DNA from: Porodaedalea pini
Lineage: Eukaryota; Basidiomycota; Agaricomycetes; Hymenochaetales; Hymenochaetaceae
Reading direction: 5' to 3'
DNA length: 64,000 nucleotides
Assembly: GCA_002794775.1 (NCBI GenBank)
Contig: NBAY01000051.1
Span: 62,001 to 126,000 of the forward strand
A program made the translations under genes and the position numbers. The notes below the pieces were generated by a model, which saw only the letters and a program-made list of their open reading frames with translations, was not told the DNA's origin and searched no databases. Positions within the stretch are counted from its first letter, which is position 1. Every line of letters begins with the position of its first letter. Below are positions 10,411-22,243 of the stretch, in pieces.

Positions 10411-13400
10411 CTAGAGGTAGAAAGATGGGGGTAAATCTGATAAAAGTGGCATGCTGTCCGGTGGGCGACGAAATGAAAAATAAGCGAATTTTAAAAGGAG
10501 CAAAAAGTTATTGGGGCGAAACCAGTCAGAAAAGGACAATGGTAGAGATCGTTGACGAAAAAGACCGTTGCGAACTTGCACAAAATAAGGGCAGACGTTA
10601 AGAGAATGACGGACATCATGTTTGATGCACGACAGGTCCGGGCAACGTGGGTCGAGGTCTCGATCATGCAAATCGAGCGCGTTCAGCATGATGCTGGCGG
10701 CGCGTGAAAGAACCGTGCGGTGTATCATCTTTCGAGGCGAAATCTTCAGAAACCGATGCAGAGATCGGGTTGGGTGTAGGATAAAGGAAGACGGCTCCAT
10801 GATAGAGCGGTGTCCCCGTAAGTTTACGATTTTGGCTTTCCAGTCTCGAAGTAGGTCGAGATGTACTTGCGCCATTAAGTTGGGGAGAGAGTCCGGTATG
10901 GTCTCACGATAAGGGTTGGATGCTGCGTCCTTTGCCAGTTTATCGGCTTTAGAGTTGCCCAGAACTCCCCGGTGGGAAGGGAGCCATTGAATAGCGATGT
11001 GGGATGACTCGTGGTGAAGGGCTAGAAAGATCCCGCATAAACGGCGGAACAGGATTATGAAGTCGGCATGACGGGCGTCATCTGAAAAGATGAGCTGGAC
11101 GCAATTGAGAGAGTCGGAGACTATATGAATGTGGACCGGAGTGGAGCATTTCGCAAGGAGAGATGATATACGGCGCATAGCTGCGATGAGCGCTTCCTGC
11201 TCTTCAAACAAGATGTTTGAACGAGAGTGCGCTGCTGAAGAAAAGACAGCGAGTTCTTGTTGATTATGCATGATGACAAAACCGTGGCCGCCGTTGTAGT
11301 GGCCGTCGGCATCTGGGATGATAGAACCGTCAGTGAAGATGAAATATTGGTACGGAGGAGGGTGCAGAAAAAAGGAATTGAACGAGCGGATAGCCTGAGG
11401 TCGCTGTGCTAATGTAGGAATGGGGGTCATAATGAGGCGTGAATGAATAGGTGTGAGTGATTGAAACGATGTTTCTTTGGGAATACGTATACCAGGAAGG
11501 AGGGTAGAGGATAAATATTGATTAGGAACTGGGTTATGCTTGGAATGGGAAAAATATGATAAGAGAAATCGTTGTGAAAGCGAACGGATGAAAAGAGGAA
11601 GCGGTGGGCACGATAAGAAAGACTCGGCCACACTCGGCGAGATACTATTGTGAAAAATAGCGTGAAGGAGCGATATTGAGTTCGTTGAAGGATAGAAGTA
11701 ATAAGTGAGGAATCAGGGAAAAGAACGGCGCCATAGATGGCGACAGATCGAATTAGACCGAAATAGAGCAGGCGAGCATATTGGAAGTATGCGCCATTGC
11801 ACCGGTTAAAAAGGAAATGGCGCTGATGAAGGGTGGAAAGGGCTTTGTTTGCCCGGGATTCGAAATGGAGTTTGGGCGAAAGGTCATACGAAAAAATGAT
11901 GCCCAGCCATGTAAGGTGACGTGAAGGAGGAATAACACGGTTGTTGTGTAAGGACAAAACAGCTTGGGAAGAAGCGGGTGAGTTGGTTAAAAAGGAGTGA
12001 AAAGTATATGTGGCTACAGCGCGATGAGGGATGATGTGAAGAAGTTCGATTGCATCGGGGTCTATGGATAAACCAATGGATTCGAATTGAAGAGATAGAA
12101 AGTGAAATTGATTACGAAGTCGGGTTAGATTTGTTGAAATACTGAGGGAGCGAGAATAGAGAAGGTGGTCGTCCATGTACGCGAGTAAAGGGCGATGAGG
12201 ACCGAAACGAGTGTTATAAGCGGTGATGACATCCGCAGCTGCGAAAATAGAAATGAGCGGAGACAGCGGGGACCCTTGAGGGACACCGCGGTTGGGTTTA
12301 ATGAAAGGAGGAAAAAAGGAATTATTAAAATGAAAGGAGATTGGGCGATCACGTAGCCAAGAAGATAGGACATGAATAATGTTCGGATGAACGTTAGAAC
12401 GAATGAGTTTGGAGAGAAGAAGGTGATGCGAAATGTTATCGAAAAAACCTTGGATGTCAACCGTAAGGATGGAAGTGATGAGGTAACGGTGTCGGGTATG
12501 AAGGGAACCAAGCCCGTCGGTAGTGGCGACAATAAAAGGTTGGTTAAGAATGGTGGAAAGCAGTTCGTAACAAGCGGTAAGTGAAGACCGATGTTTTCGG
12601 CAGCCATGTTGAGAATCAGGAAGAAGGTTGTTAAGTTCGAAAAAAGGGTTGAAGAAAATTAAACAGAACGCGTTCGAATAGTTTACCGATGGTATCGACC
12701 AGGGTAATCGGTCGAAACGCCCGAGGAACTGTAAAGTCGGAGCGTTTGGGTTTGGGAATAAAGGTGACTAATGAGGTCTTGAAAGAAAGTGGAAAATGGC
12801 CGAGTCTTAAACACAGCGAAAAGAGGTCGACAAAAAACTGCCCTTGATGTTCGACTAGAAGCTCCAAATGCTTGTACGAGATGTGGCTGTTGCCAGGACT
12901 CGTTTCCTGATCAATGCCCTGAAATGCGGCATGTATATCCTTCATTTCGATCGGGTGGATGTCGCGCAGAGCAGGAAGAGGGATGTTCTCCTGCGGGCGC
13001 GCTAGAGCGGGAAAGAATGTTTTGCGAAGGAGGGACGCTTTGTCGGCTTCAGTCATGGTGAAGGTGCCATTCGACATACGGAGAGCGCCAATGGGTGCGC
13101 GTCGACGTGCTGTACCCAGATGTTGGTTGTGCCACACCGAGCGTGTGTCTGATTGCTGAAGGCGGGAGCCATAGAAAGCGTTTTTGGCTCGAGTTATTTC
13201 GGCGTGGAGGCGATTTTTAGAATCGAGGCTGGGACTGCGGCAATGTTCGCGATACAAGCGAGAGCACGCTTCGGACCACCAATTGTTGGGGCCAAAATAC
13301 GAGCGGGCTTTCCGTTTATGAAGAAAGAGGGTGGCGAACTCTGAAATGGAGCTGTTAAGTAGGAAAAGAAGGTCGTCCAGCGCCTTAGTACTGTCGATCC

Positions 13401-14238
13401 CTGCTAGAGAGAAGGGGAAAAGGTTGGATTCACAAAATTCCGAAATGAAAGTGGGTAGATCGCGAGCGCGAATGGAACGAAGGGGGGGTTGCGGTTCTGC
13501 ATGTAAAATGTTAACGTTAAAAGAAAACCGCAAAGGGCGGTGGTCAGAAGAAATGTCAAGAGAGGGATCTGAAATAGAAATGTTGTGTAAAAGAGAGGGG
13601 GCGAAGTCGTCCGAGGCGATAATAAGGTCGATAATAGATTTGTAACCTGAAGACCGTTGAAAATAAGTGTATTGGTCTGGCGGGTTGCAGACGATTAGAT
13701 CATTCTCGTTGATCCAGTTGACGAGATGTGATGAACGGTCAAAATAAGAGGATTGGTCTGGGAAGGACCAGATGTCCGAATGACGGTTAAAATCACCGAC
13801 CAGGATATTAGATGGGAAGTCAAGGCGCGGGAAGGGGTTTTCGAATTCGTGCAATGAAGGGGAGCTGTAAGCGTTCCAGAGCAATAAGGGGGATAAGTCG
13901 CCCCGTGTGATGGAAACGACCAAAATGTTAGGGGATGAGTGAGGGGGAACATAAAGAGACACGCGATGGGCGATGCGAGGATGTACCAAAGTGCACACTT
14001 TCGGCTTGTCAGGGGAAGAAGGACGAAAGGCGATGTAAGGAGCGTAATTGCGAATATTGAAGACTCGGGAGCCGACTGAAGAAGTTTTAGAAGGGATGAT
14101 AGAATAAACAGTCGGGATCTCCTGAAAACAAAGAATGTCAGGAGCGACGTGTGTGGAAGAAAAGGCGCGTAATAGATAGTCAAAAGTAGGTTCGGAATTT
14201 CGAATATTTAGAGAAAAAACAGAAATCGTGTCCGTCAT
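10411..14238 (-). pseudogene. ORF2 of retrotransposon copy 1 (endonuclease-RT-RNase H), broken
   Basis: Translation starts with ATG at 14238, only 5 nt after the ORF1 stop. The order is an APE-type endonuclease (CFQEIP, GDFNRHSD, SIIDLIIASDD, SSDHRPLRFSF), then reverse transcriptase (VDTIGKLFERVL, GVPQGSPLSPLIS, catalytic LAYMDDHLL at about 12190-12160), then RNase H (FTDGSIIPDADGH, EEQEALIAAM, IVSDSLNCVQ, WLPSHRGVLGNSKADKLAKD). The C-terminus has a Cys/His cluster (CPDLSCIKHDVRHSLNVCPYF). The frame changes near 12640, between endonuclease and RT, and again near 11640, so no full-length product is possible. Confidence 0.9.
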
Positions 14239-14243
14239 ACAGA

Positions 14244-16476
14244 TTAGTAGGGGGATCGATAGTTCCGGCGAGCTGGACACTCTGGTGATCGGGCGCTATG
14301 GTTGCCCTGGCAGTTGATGCACAGGGCGAAATGCTCGCACTGAAGATTGTTGGAAGCAGTGCATGGTGCGCATTTGACAACATGGACCGCAGTACGATGT
14401 GGTTCTGAGCAGATCGCGCAACGAGCTACTGATCGGCACCTAGCGGTGGAGTGTCCCAAGCGATGGCAATTATCGCATTGGTTGGTGGTGGGACGAGCTT
14501 TCATTTCCTCGAGTCGGCGGATGACGCCAAAGACGGGAATTGACCTGTTGTTATGCAAGAAGAAGTGATCGAAACATAACCTAGCGTCGTCTTTGAGGAC
14601 GACTGACACGTTACAGAAATCGCGTTGGTTGAGGCGCTCGATGGATGACATGAACCGAGGAGGGAACATGAATTCCTTTCCTTCGAATTGAGGTAAGGAA
14701 GAGATTTCGTCGCTAAGATCCTTTTCTGAGTAAATGAGATTAGTATCCTTGTCGAACACCGGGACGCCAGGGATAACCATCTTGAATTGGGGCGACGGGG
14801 TGAACGCTTTGGCTCCAGAGATGTTAATAATTCGGTTTAGCTGGGAGACGAGAGCGCCATGCTGAGAATCGAAGTCGGAACGAATGTTGGTGAACGCGAT
14901 TAGTAGGTTACTGTTAGAAGTATATTCGACGTTCAGGATAACCAAGTGCTTAAAGGACGGGTTGCCTTTCAGGCCCGCTCGTACTGCATTTTTAACGGAT
15001 AATGGGGACGGGCGGACAGCCAGGTCTCCCGAGAGTGAAAAGAAAATTCGCCGAACATTGCGAACGCGAGTGTTGACCGATCCGTTAGACCGGTTAATGG
15101 GAACTGTCGAGATTTCCCCTTGGGGGTTCTGTTCAGTTATGCAAACTACCTTGGTAGGGGTAGTCTTAGGTTTCTTTTGCGCTGCTTTCGCGTAAGTTAC
15201 TCTCGTGAACCCATCTTGGTCCGTGTCAACGGCCGCGACCGGTGGGTAATGAATTTGGGTCTGGGAACCTCGAGGGGCGTTATGTTCCGAATGAGCGTAT
15301 CCGTCGGGAGCGATGATGACGCCTTCAGTGGTCATGCGGAAGCCCGAGCCTGGAACTCGGGTCTTGGCGACAGCAGCGGCATACTCGGTTTTGCCGTTTT
15401 TGGGAACCGGAACGCGTTGTTTGGTAATCGGGCCGGGGGGGGGAACCTAGGGTCATGAACAAAGCGAGCCCCAAGGGGGTCCGGTAGGATTTTCTGTTGT
15501 TTGTTATGAATAGCGTTAGTGGACACGGACGGGCGAACATTAGAAACAGAAACGTCAGAAAGTTGTTTTTCGATGTTGTTGGTTTTCTCCGAAATAGATG
15601 AGACGACGGCTGAGAGATGTTGGATCGATCGGGACATTGAATGCATGGTGTCCGTGATTTCCTGGTCACGTATGGACTGACTGTTAATATGGATGTTTTC
15701 AAATACGTGTTTAAACGAAGGGGAATGGATACGGAATGTTGAATGGAAAGCCTCCAGACTTTCGTTGGCTGAATTGACGAGGTTGGTTTCGTCGTCCAGG
15801 GTGTTGGACTTATTTATCCAAGAAACTAAGTTGGATCCTATGTTGGCGAGGATGACCCGGCGCGATCTGGATCTTCGAACCAGGGTTTGTCAGCAGACCA
15901 CGTTGGTTGAGTGATGAGCGTGTTGATGGTGTTGATGGTCTCTTTGGTGAGATCGGCGAAGGAAAAGTTGATCTTCTCGGCGATGTCCGGATTGTACATT
16001 TCATCGATATCGTCCATAACGTTGTCGACCTGTGGAGCCTGACTAGGATGTTCGTCCGGTATGTACAGGTCGTCGTCCATAGCGTCATCGTCAATTCGAG
16101 CGGGGGGCGGGATGGCCGCGTGTTCTTCCTCTGAGTTCGAGCGTTTAAGGGTGTTCTGCGATTCGATATCCGGGGTAGGGGGGAGGTCCCCTTGCTTGCG
16201 TAGTTTAGCGGCATGTTCGTCCGCTTCGACATCGGGAGACCATTTGTCACGATTGGCTTGAACTTGAATGCATACGTTGTCATCGTGGTTGTAGGTCTTG
16301 TCGCGACCACAAGTGACACATAGCTTGTCGGTCCCACTAACACACTGGCGACTGTGATAGGGGAGATCCTTTTTACACTCCTCACACTTGGTGGGGTCCT
16401 TGGGATTGACAAGGGAACGATAAGACTTTGTCTTATGAAGAGAGGCTTTAGCTCTGGTCAACATCTTGTTGTCCAT
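14244..16476 (-). pseudogene. ORF1 of retrotransposon copy 1 (zinc-finger RNA-binding protein), broken
   Basis: The start MDNKMLTRAKASLHKTKSY is shared with copy 2. An N-terminal Cys/His cluster (KCEECKKDLPYHSRQC, LCVTCGRDKTYNHDDNVC) is followed by an acidic low-complexity part and a middle region containing HSMSRSIQHLSAVVSSI. The C-terminus has three zinc-knuckle-like units (CDNCHRLGHSTARC, CAICSEPHRTAVHVVKC, CINCQGNHSARSPEC). The frame changes near 15850 and again near 15420 in a G-rich tract. ORF1 ends with TAA at 14246-14244, followed by TCTGT and then the ORF2 ATG. Confidence 0.88.
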
Positions 16477-16548
16477 AGCGATTGAGAGAGAGATAAAGAG
16501 TTGGCTGCAAGTTTCCCACGATCCAGATGGTGATAGTAGGAGATCAAG

Positions 16549-16560
16549 ACGTGCTAATTC
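16549..16560. repeat. Target-site duplication, 5' side of retrotransposon copy 1
   Basis: ACGTGCTAATTC on the plus strand is identical to 10256-10267. The T next to the element's CTTGAT start could belong to either, so the duplication is 11 or 12 bp. Confidence 0.9.
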
Positions 16561-17829
16561 ACGAGCCTTGAACGGTTCTCATTTTCTCCATCCTGAATCG
16601 CTTTGCTGTTCTTTCGAACTTTCGAACTTGCGGTATATGATTCCTAGGCAATATTAATCGTAACACAACTACACCACACATATCTCTCTTTTCAATTGGC
16701 GATACTGGTCAAGGTTGAGCATCAAATATTTTGTTGATTATTCTTTGACTGATTTCCGATGATGTGTATGCAATGTGAAGCTTGTACCAAAAGACGAAGG
16801 ACATGCTCGTTACGTACCTCGTGACTGATGCCAGCACTCTCATCCTTATTTGGGATTGTTCACGATGTTGATAGGTTCCTGAAGGAGTCTCGGACTGGGG
16901 GGCGAGTATTGATTCAATCCCAAAATCACTCCGAGGAGTCAAAAGCATACCCATACCTTCATACACGGATATGGGCTCTCTTACTTCTCACTTATGTTAT
17001 ATAAGCCTCACGCTTGTGGCGAGCGAGTCTCCGCGGTCTGATATTGCCGGAACAGTTCCGACATGCTTACCGTACTGGATGAGTACCAGCTTGTCATTGA
17101 TTATAGTTCCAAAGTCCTCTGACTAAACAAATACAGGACTTGAGAAAGAGATCTTCTCGGCATCAACGATAGACAGGCGTCGATGAAGAGCGTCAGCTAT
17201 AACTAAAACCTGGAAGCATATGGTCGAGTTCTGCCCTTTGCTGTGTACTTTGTCATGTACGATCCACAGCATCCAGGCCTCTGTCTCCTCTCCGTTCTTT
17301 CTTTTCCTCGAAAGCCATTGTCAAGGATACTCACGGAAACAGCAGGCGTCCATCGTGATGGCAGTGTCGAGCTGTGACGCCCGGGAAAGTCTATAGATGC
17401 TACTATATAATGTTTCCTTACGGAGAGACTTGTGGGACAGTTGATTCTGCGTCAATGCATTTTCGATTCTGCCATTTTGTCACCCTGCCTTGCCCTCTGG
17501 ACTTCAGGGCTTATCGCCACTGGTACCGTATGCGTCAAATAATACCATTATTATATTGTTGACCTTCCTCCCAGCTGCCGCGTTTCGTCAAACATCCCAC
17601 CAGTCATCAGCGATGGTCTTCGGCAGGCAATCCTCTGTATATACCTGTTAGCCTTCTGCTACGCTGCCAACATATAGCACAGCCCATCGCGCACCATCCG
17701 AGGAAACTGTCAGAACCGTCCTTGCGATAATCATCGACACTGCGTTCAAATGATCCGTATCAAGGCCGGAGTCAAACAGAAACATATTTAAGCAGGTCCT
17801 GTTGTCATCCTTTATTATTATTTGTCGTG
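16561..17829. other. Intergenic region, no gene recognised
   Basis: The stretch holds short frames only. A minus-strand reading near 17130-16990 gives FGTIINDKLVLIQYGKHVG, which looks protein-like. A minus-strand frame at 16966-16709 follows it. I cannot place either in a family or join them convincingly. This may be the remnant of a minus-strand gene. Confidence 0.3.
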
Positions 17830-19640
17830 ATGGCCACTTCTCCCCAGAGTTTGAAGCTTGTCATCGCGTTGCGGAGCCTGCAATATTCAGCTGTACGGGC
17901 ATTCCATTTTTTGGATAAATCTTAACTAAACCAACTCCACCAGTTCGTTGACAGTACGCTTGTCAGGCTTGTGCATATAGAAACAATGGCAACACTTAAC
18001 CACCATCTCCGTGGAGTTGGTGTCTTCAGCATCCTGGTGTGTGACACACATGATATAGTTAGTAATCGACTGAAGCTTACGCACATCCGCTAGATATATG
18101 ACTATTTGATCACTTTCGATAATGAACGAGAACTGATGTGGCCTATGCCATTCAAATCTCCAACTAAAATCTGTTTTTCTTGATGCGCTGTCCACCTTTC
18201 ATTGACACAACCATCCGTCTTTGGCGTAAGTCTGCAGCTTCTCCATCTACAGCAGTCAATCAAGTTTCCTAAAGAATACTTAGAGGGGCAGTTAACCGCC
18301 AATGACTGTTATTTTGCTGCCAATAGTACCGGATGGGAGCTGATCTTGGCACATGACTCTTTTAATCACGATCTTAATATTCACGATTCTTTTCTACAGG
18401 GCTTACGGCAATCGGGTTGTCATTTCCCGAAGTAAATCAACCTTGTCTTATCGGATCAACTCTGTATTCGTGCCCATAATTCTAGTCGTCTTCAGCCATC
18501 TCGATACTCCGTACTTGGGCTGTATGAGAATGAAGCCGAGCAATAGGCATTGGTCTCTGAATTTGCTTTGCTACACTTTGTATATTAACGTTCGCCATCA
18601 TCGGCGTATCCCAGAAATCTTTGCTGTGTGTGTACAGTATGAACGCAAAAAACAACTGGGTTCTGGCTTCTCGACTTATCGTCATGCTCTAATCCACTTC
18701 CTTCTTTAGATACTGTATTGCCTTTGGGTCGACCTGGGTGTTTTGTGGTTTCAGGAATTGTGATTGACTTTGCTGGCTGGGCTCAACTGATGGTCCACGA
18801 AGCAGGTACGTGTGCCTCCAGCAACAAACCGTTGTACTAAGCTGGGATGTATTCAATATTGAAAGGCATTCTAATGCTCATGATTATCAAGGCCGTTCAG
18901 CAGTGTATGTTTCATTTATCCGCCGCGACCCTTACTAGTATTTATGACGAAGGCGTAAACCGACCAGTCAGAATTCACGGACACTCATCTTTTTAGAGAA
19001 CTGTCTACAGAGTCGGTACGCGCCCTTATCAGAGCTGCTTTTTGACATGCTATCTCTTGCTAATATAATTTAGGCTCCGTGTTCTTCGGTAAGCGTCTTC
19101 CCAACCGGAATTTTTTTTTTTTTTGCTAAACGGTTGCTCTAGTGTTGTCAACTACGAATATCGTAGCCATCCTAACATTACCGGTTAGCAAACTCTAGCA
19201 TCGACAAGCAAGCGGCCTCATTGACATTCACAACTTTGTAGACCGGCTTGCCACAAATTTTGACAAAGTTTGTCGTAGTTTTCTTTTCGGTCTGCTATTC
19301 AAAGGCTAATTAATATTGTCCTGAATGATATTCGAACGCGTGATCCACTCTGTCTTGACTAGGATTCTTTTCTCCATACGCAGTTTGGCCAGCCAGCCAA
19401 GCGAAGAAGATGGCTTACCGACTGGTAGCAGTTCCAATTTGGAGACGGACACCATCATGAGCTCCCGGTCATCTGCGTATCGATATTGACGTTGCTGGTA
19501 CAAAGGCGTCATCTATCTTTCTCAGTTACTCACCTTGACATCGACTATCTCTTTACAGTAAGCCGTATTCATTTTTGGTAAGAGTTCCTCATCATTGCAG
19601 GCAAGGCTACGAGGCACAGACAAAACCACCATGCATGTCA
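17830..19640 (+). pseudogene. DUF6533 membrane protein paralogue with frame break
   Basis: This is a tandem paralogue of the gene at 8125 with the same exon pattern. It starts MATSPQSLKLVIALRSLQYSA, and IYDYLITFDNERELMWPMPF follows. In the exon near 18150-18190, AAAATCTG...TTGATGCG is one nucleotide shorter than the matching exon of copy 1, giving an in-frame TGA where copy 1 reads FVTRYLPF. Downstream exons are still readable: the helix after GQLTAND near 18300, IDFAGWAQLMVHEAG near 18765 and the RVIHSVL block near 19340, although the last is followed by a frame change. The similarity continues past the coding part to about 19890. I call it a decaying copy; a sequencing error at one base is the main alternative. 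The 3' end is approximate. Confidence 0.7.
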
Positions 19641-20050
19641 AGTATCCCGTGGCCGAAACTGTCCGAGGGACATGAATCCATCTGTGTCAGGGTTTTAATT
19701 AGCAGTACACATATATGCAGTACAGGTCTGAGGAATGCTTCGCCAAGGATCGTAGAATGATTGAGTCAAAATAAATAAAGAGTGGATGACGAGGATTAGT
19801 GGCTCTGCAGACCCAGAGACGAAGAATAAGAAATTGGAGGGTAACAGGCCTGAAGCAGGTATAAGTTGCGCAAATTGAAATATACAGCAGGGTGGAACAA
19901 ATAGAATAATTGATGACGAAAGAAGGGCAAGACATACACAGATAGCAAGTGTTCTGCGCGGGCATTAAGAGAGGCCAGGAAAGCTAGGACTCCGAGAAAC
20001 ACTTGCAGCGAAACAAGGACAGAAGGGAAGGGACGACAATGGGCAATCGC
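19641..20050. other. Downstream flank of the second DUF6533 copy
   Basis: The first 250 bp match the flank of the first DUF6533 copy (about 10020-10190). The rest is unique. No gene is recognised before the convergent Myb-like gene ends at 20051. Confidence 0.5.
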
Positions 20051-21820
20051 TCATGCCTTTGACCCGTTCCTCTCGCGATTGTAGTAGACTGACCGAGAGC
20101 CCAGAGACCCAGACGAAATCACCGGCGAAGGTGTATTCGCTGCGACATGCGGCATGGGCCAGTGCATGAGACTTCCACCGCCGGGAGGGGCAGGCGGCGG
20201 AGCAGGCTGCTGCGGGTGGACAGTCACCGGTGAAACAGACGATGAAGTAGGACGTTCAGTTGAGGCAGGAGACGCGCCAGATGATGCTGCCGCAGCAACT
20301 GCATTCAACACCGCCTGCGTGGAAGTATTTGCGACGGAAGAGCTCGCCACTCCGTTCATGGCTGGAGAGTGGCTAATAGCTACGTTGCTAGCGCCATCTG
20401 CAGCACCATGACCTGGCTCCGTATCGCGCCGACGCTTCGTCGCCCGCGACGAACTCTCTTTCAGGTTCATGTTCGTCGCTTTGATGAGAATCTGATGGCG
20501 CGTACGTCCGGAGCCCCAATTGTTACAGACCCAATCCCAATCATATTCGCCGTTCTCAGAACCTCCTCCCACAGTTTTGCTCTCCTCAGCGAGTTGCTTG
20601 AGCCTTTCCGTCTCTTCATCACTCCAAGCGCCCTGGTTACCCGCCGCAGAAGGCGTCGAGAGATTCACCGGTTTCATTACTTGCTGCTGTGCCATATACG
20701 GATGCGCACCAGATGTGTTGGGCTGCGTGGCATATGCATAATAAGGCGTTGTAGGATAACGGTTCTGAGATTGGCTGAAGGTAGCACCAGCAGGATATGC
20801 GCCTTGTTGTGGGGTTTGCGCAGGCGAACCGCTGAGTGATACAACAAAAGAGCCAGGGTTTGTGATGACTGGGCCCGCAGGAGGTGAACCAGCTTTAGCT
20901 GGAGTTGTAGGAGTATACTGAACACCGGCGGGCTGGGGAGGAACCTTCAGAACTACTGAAGCCGGGTTGGCCATCTTACATGCAGCGGTGAACAACGGAT
21001 GAAATTGAGATAAGCAAGACTTGCACACACCAGTTGATCGCAAGCCTTTCTTGCTTCGTGAAGGAGCGTTATCGGATCTACCTGATTTCCGGGCAAACTG
21101 AAGCACTGATGTAAGATGTGTTGAGGTGCAGTCCGCTGGGAAAACGGTTGCATCAGATAGCATATATACGTCAGGCAAAGAACTTACGATGAGTTCATCT
21201 GCAGCATTATAGAACTCAGAACAAAGCGACAAAACTCGCCACTGGAAGTCATACAACGCCTGGTTACTCGGATCGGGGGCCGGATAAGGCAGAGGCACAG
21301 GTTGCGGGGTCGTGTGCTGTTGTGCGGGAACAGCGCTAGGCTGTGGAGTTGGCGCTTGCGGTGGTTGTTGCTGTTGTTGCTGAGCTTGAGGCTGTTGAGG
21401 ATACGTATAAAGAGGAGTCGAGGAGAACTGTTGTTTCTGCGCCGATCCCGCCGTCACGTCAAAACGTGGTTTCTTGTTCTTTGAACCTTTTGGCCTTCCG
21501 GGTCTGCGCCGAGCAGGTACGGATTCTACGTGACCTTGATTACTTGAGCTGCAGCGACAAAGTCAGGCGCTGTCGACAACGGGGCGACGCAGAACGCACG
21601 ACTGTTTTTCTGAGCCTACCGCAGCGACCACGGCACCCTCTACTTCCTCCTCCTCCTCTTCCTCTTCCTCGTGCCGTACACTGATGTCGGCATGCGCATC
21701 CTGGTCGCCATCGTGTTCGACGCTGTTCTGAAGCTGGACGGCATGGCTGTAAGTCGGGCGGGTGGCAGTGGTGGGAGGGTTGAGTGCGTGTGATAGAGGT
21801 TGATAGACGGAGTTGTCCAT
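20051..21820 (-). CDS. AT-hook and Myb/SANT-like domain protein
   Basis: Probably a nuclear DNA-binding protein; the family has no function that I know. Exon 1 starts MDNSVYQPLSHALNPP and includes a run of about nine Glu. After an intron ending near 21532 comes an AT-hook-like RRRPGRPKGSKNKKPRFD. A Gln/Pro-rich segment and a helical region (FQWRVLSLCSEFYNAADELI, then LPGNQVDPITLLHEARKACD) follow. Two introns inside the apparently open frame (about 21190-21110 and 21030-20975) have to be removed to join these. The Myb/SANT-like domain is WSDEETERLKQLAEESK...DWDWVCNNWGSGRTRHQILIK (about 20640-20460), followed by a basic TKRRRD and a Ser/Pro-rich tail ending NRERNGSKA. The start is supported by the splice that joins exon 1 to the AT-hook. 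Confidence 0.75.
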
Positions 21821-22243
21821 TGTGTTTCCTCGTATTATATTCTCTAAATGTCGAAAAGAATAAAATATGGGGATAGCAAACGTCGGCGAGTAGGTGCGAA
21901 CCCTTATCGGGTGTCTTTCTCGACACAGCCGCAACCGCCGAGCCCTTCCGTCTCTGACGCGGTCGATAAATTCGATGGCTTGCTCGCTGTCAGCGATGTC
22001 GATGAGCTTAGTTTAACGACAGAAACAGCGGGTTGAGCTGGCTGAAACCTGAAAGTCGTGGCAATGAACAAGAGGGATGAATGCCAGACAGACTGCCATA
22101 TCGGTCATATTGTTGTGACAGGACGTGACATTAAAACGTCATTTCTGAACGGCCCGTCTAAAAAACATAAAATAATAAATACTTTGACTTCCAAGTTCTT
22201 CAAGTTGTACTAGGCTTCTCTCTCTTCGCTGGACTGATCTTTC
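21821..22243. promoter_or_regulatory. Shared divergent promoter region (Myb-like gene / DBP6)
   Basis: These 423 bp separate two divergently transcribed genes. The region must hold both promoters. I see no distinctive motif beyond AT-rich runs near 22140-22190. Confidence 0.4.

Larger units (their letters stand above)
10268..16548 (-). mobile_element. Non-LTR retrotransposon (APE-RT-RNase H), copy 1
   Basis: A full-length LINE-type element of about 6.28 kb lies on the minus strand. Its 5' end (16548) and 3' end (10268) are fixed by comparison with copy 2 and by the 12-bp duplication that flanks it. It carries ORF1 (zinc-finger, gag-like) and ORF2 (endonuclease, reverse transcriptase, RNase H), the layout of Tad/I-like elements. 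The 3' end is not poly(A). It reads AGATAGCAG, one variable base, then GATTATAAAT, as in copy 2. Several frame breaks make this copy inactive. It separates the two DUF6533 paralogues. Confidence 0.92.

Noticed and set aside
12125..12607. 160-aa minus-strand frame inside retrotransposon copy 1
   Set aside because: It is an out-of-frame shadow of the reverse transcriptase region; the true frame carries VDIQGFFDNISH-like motifs.
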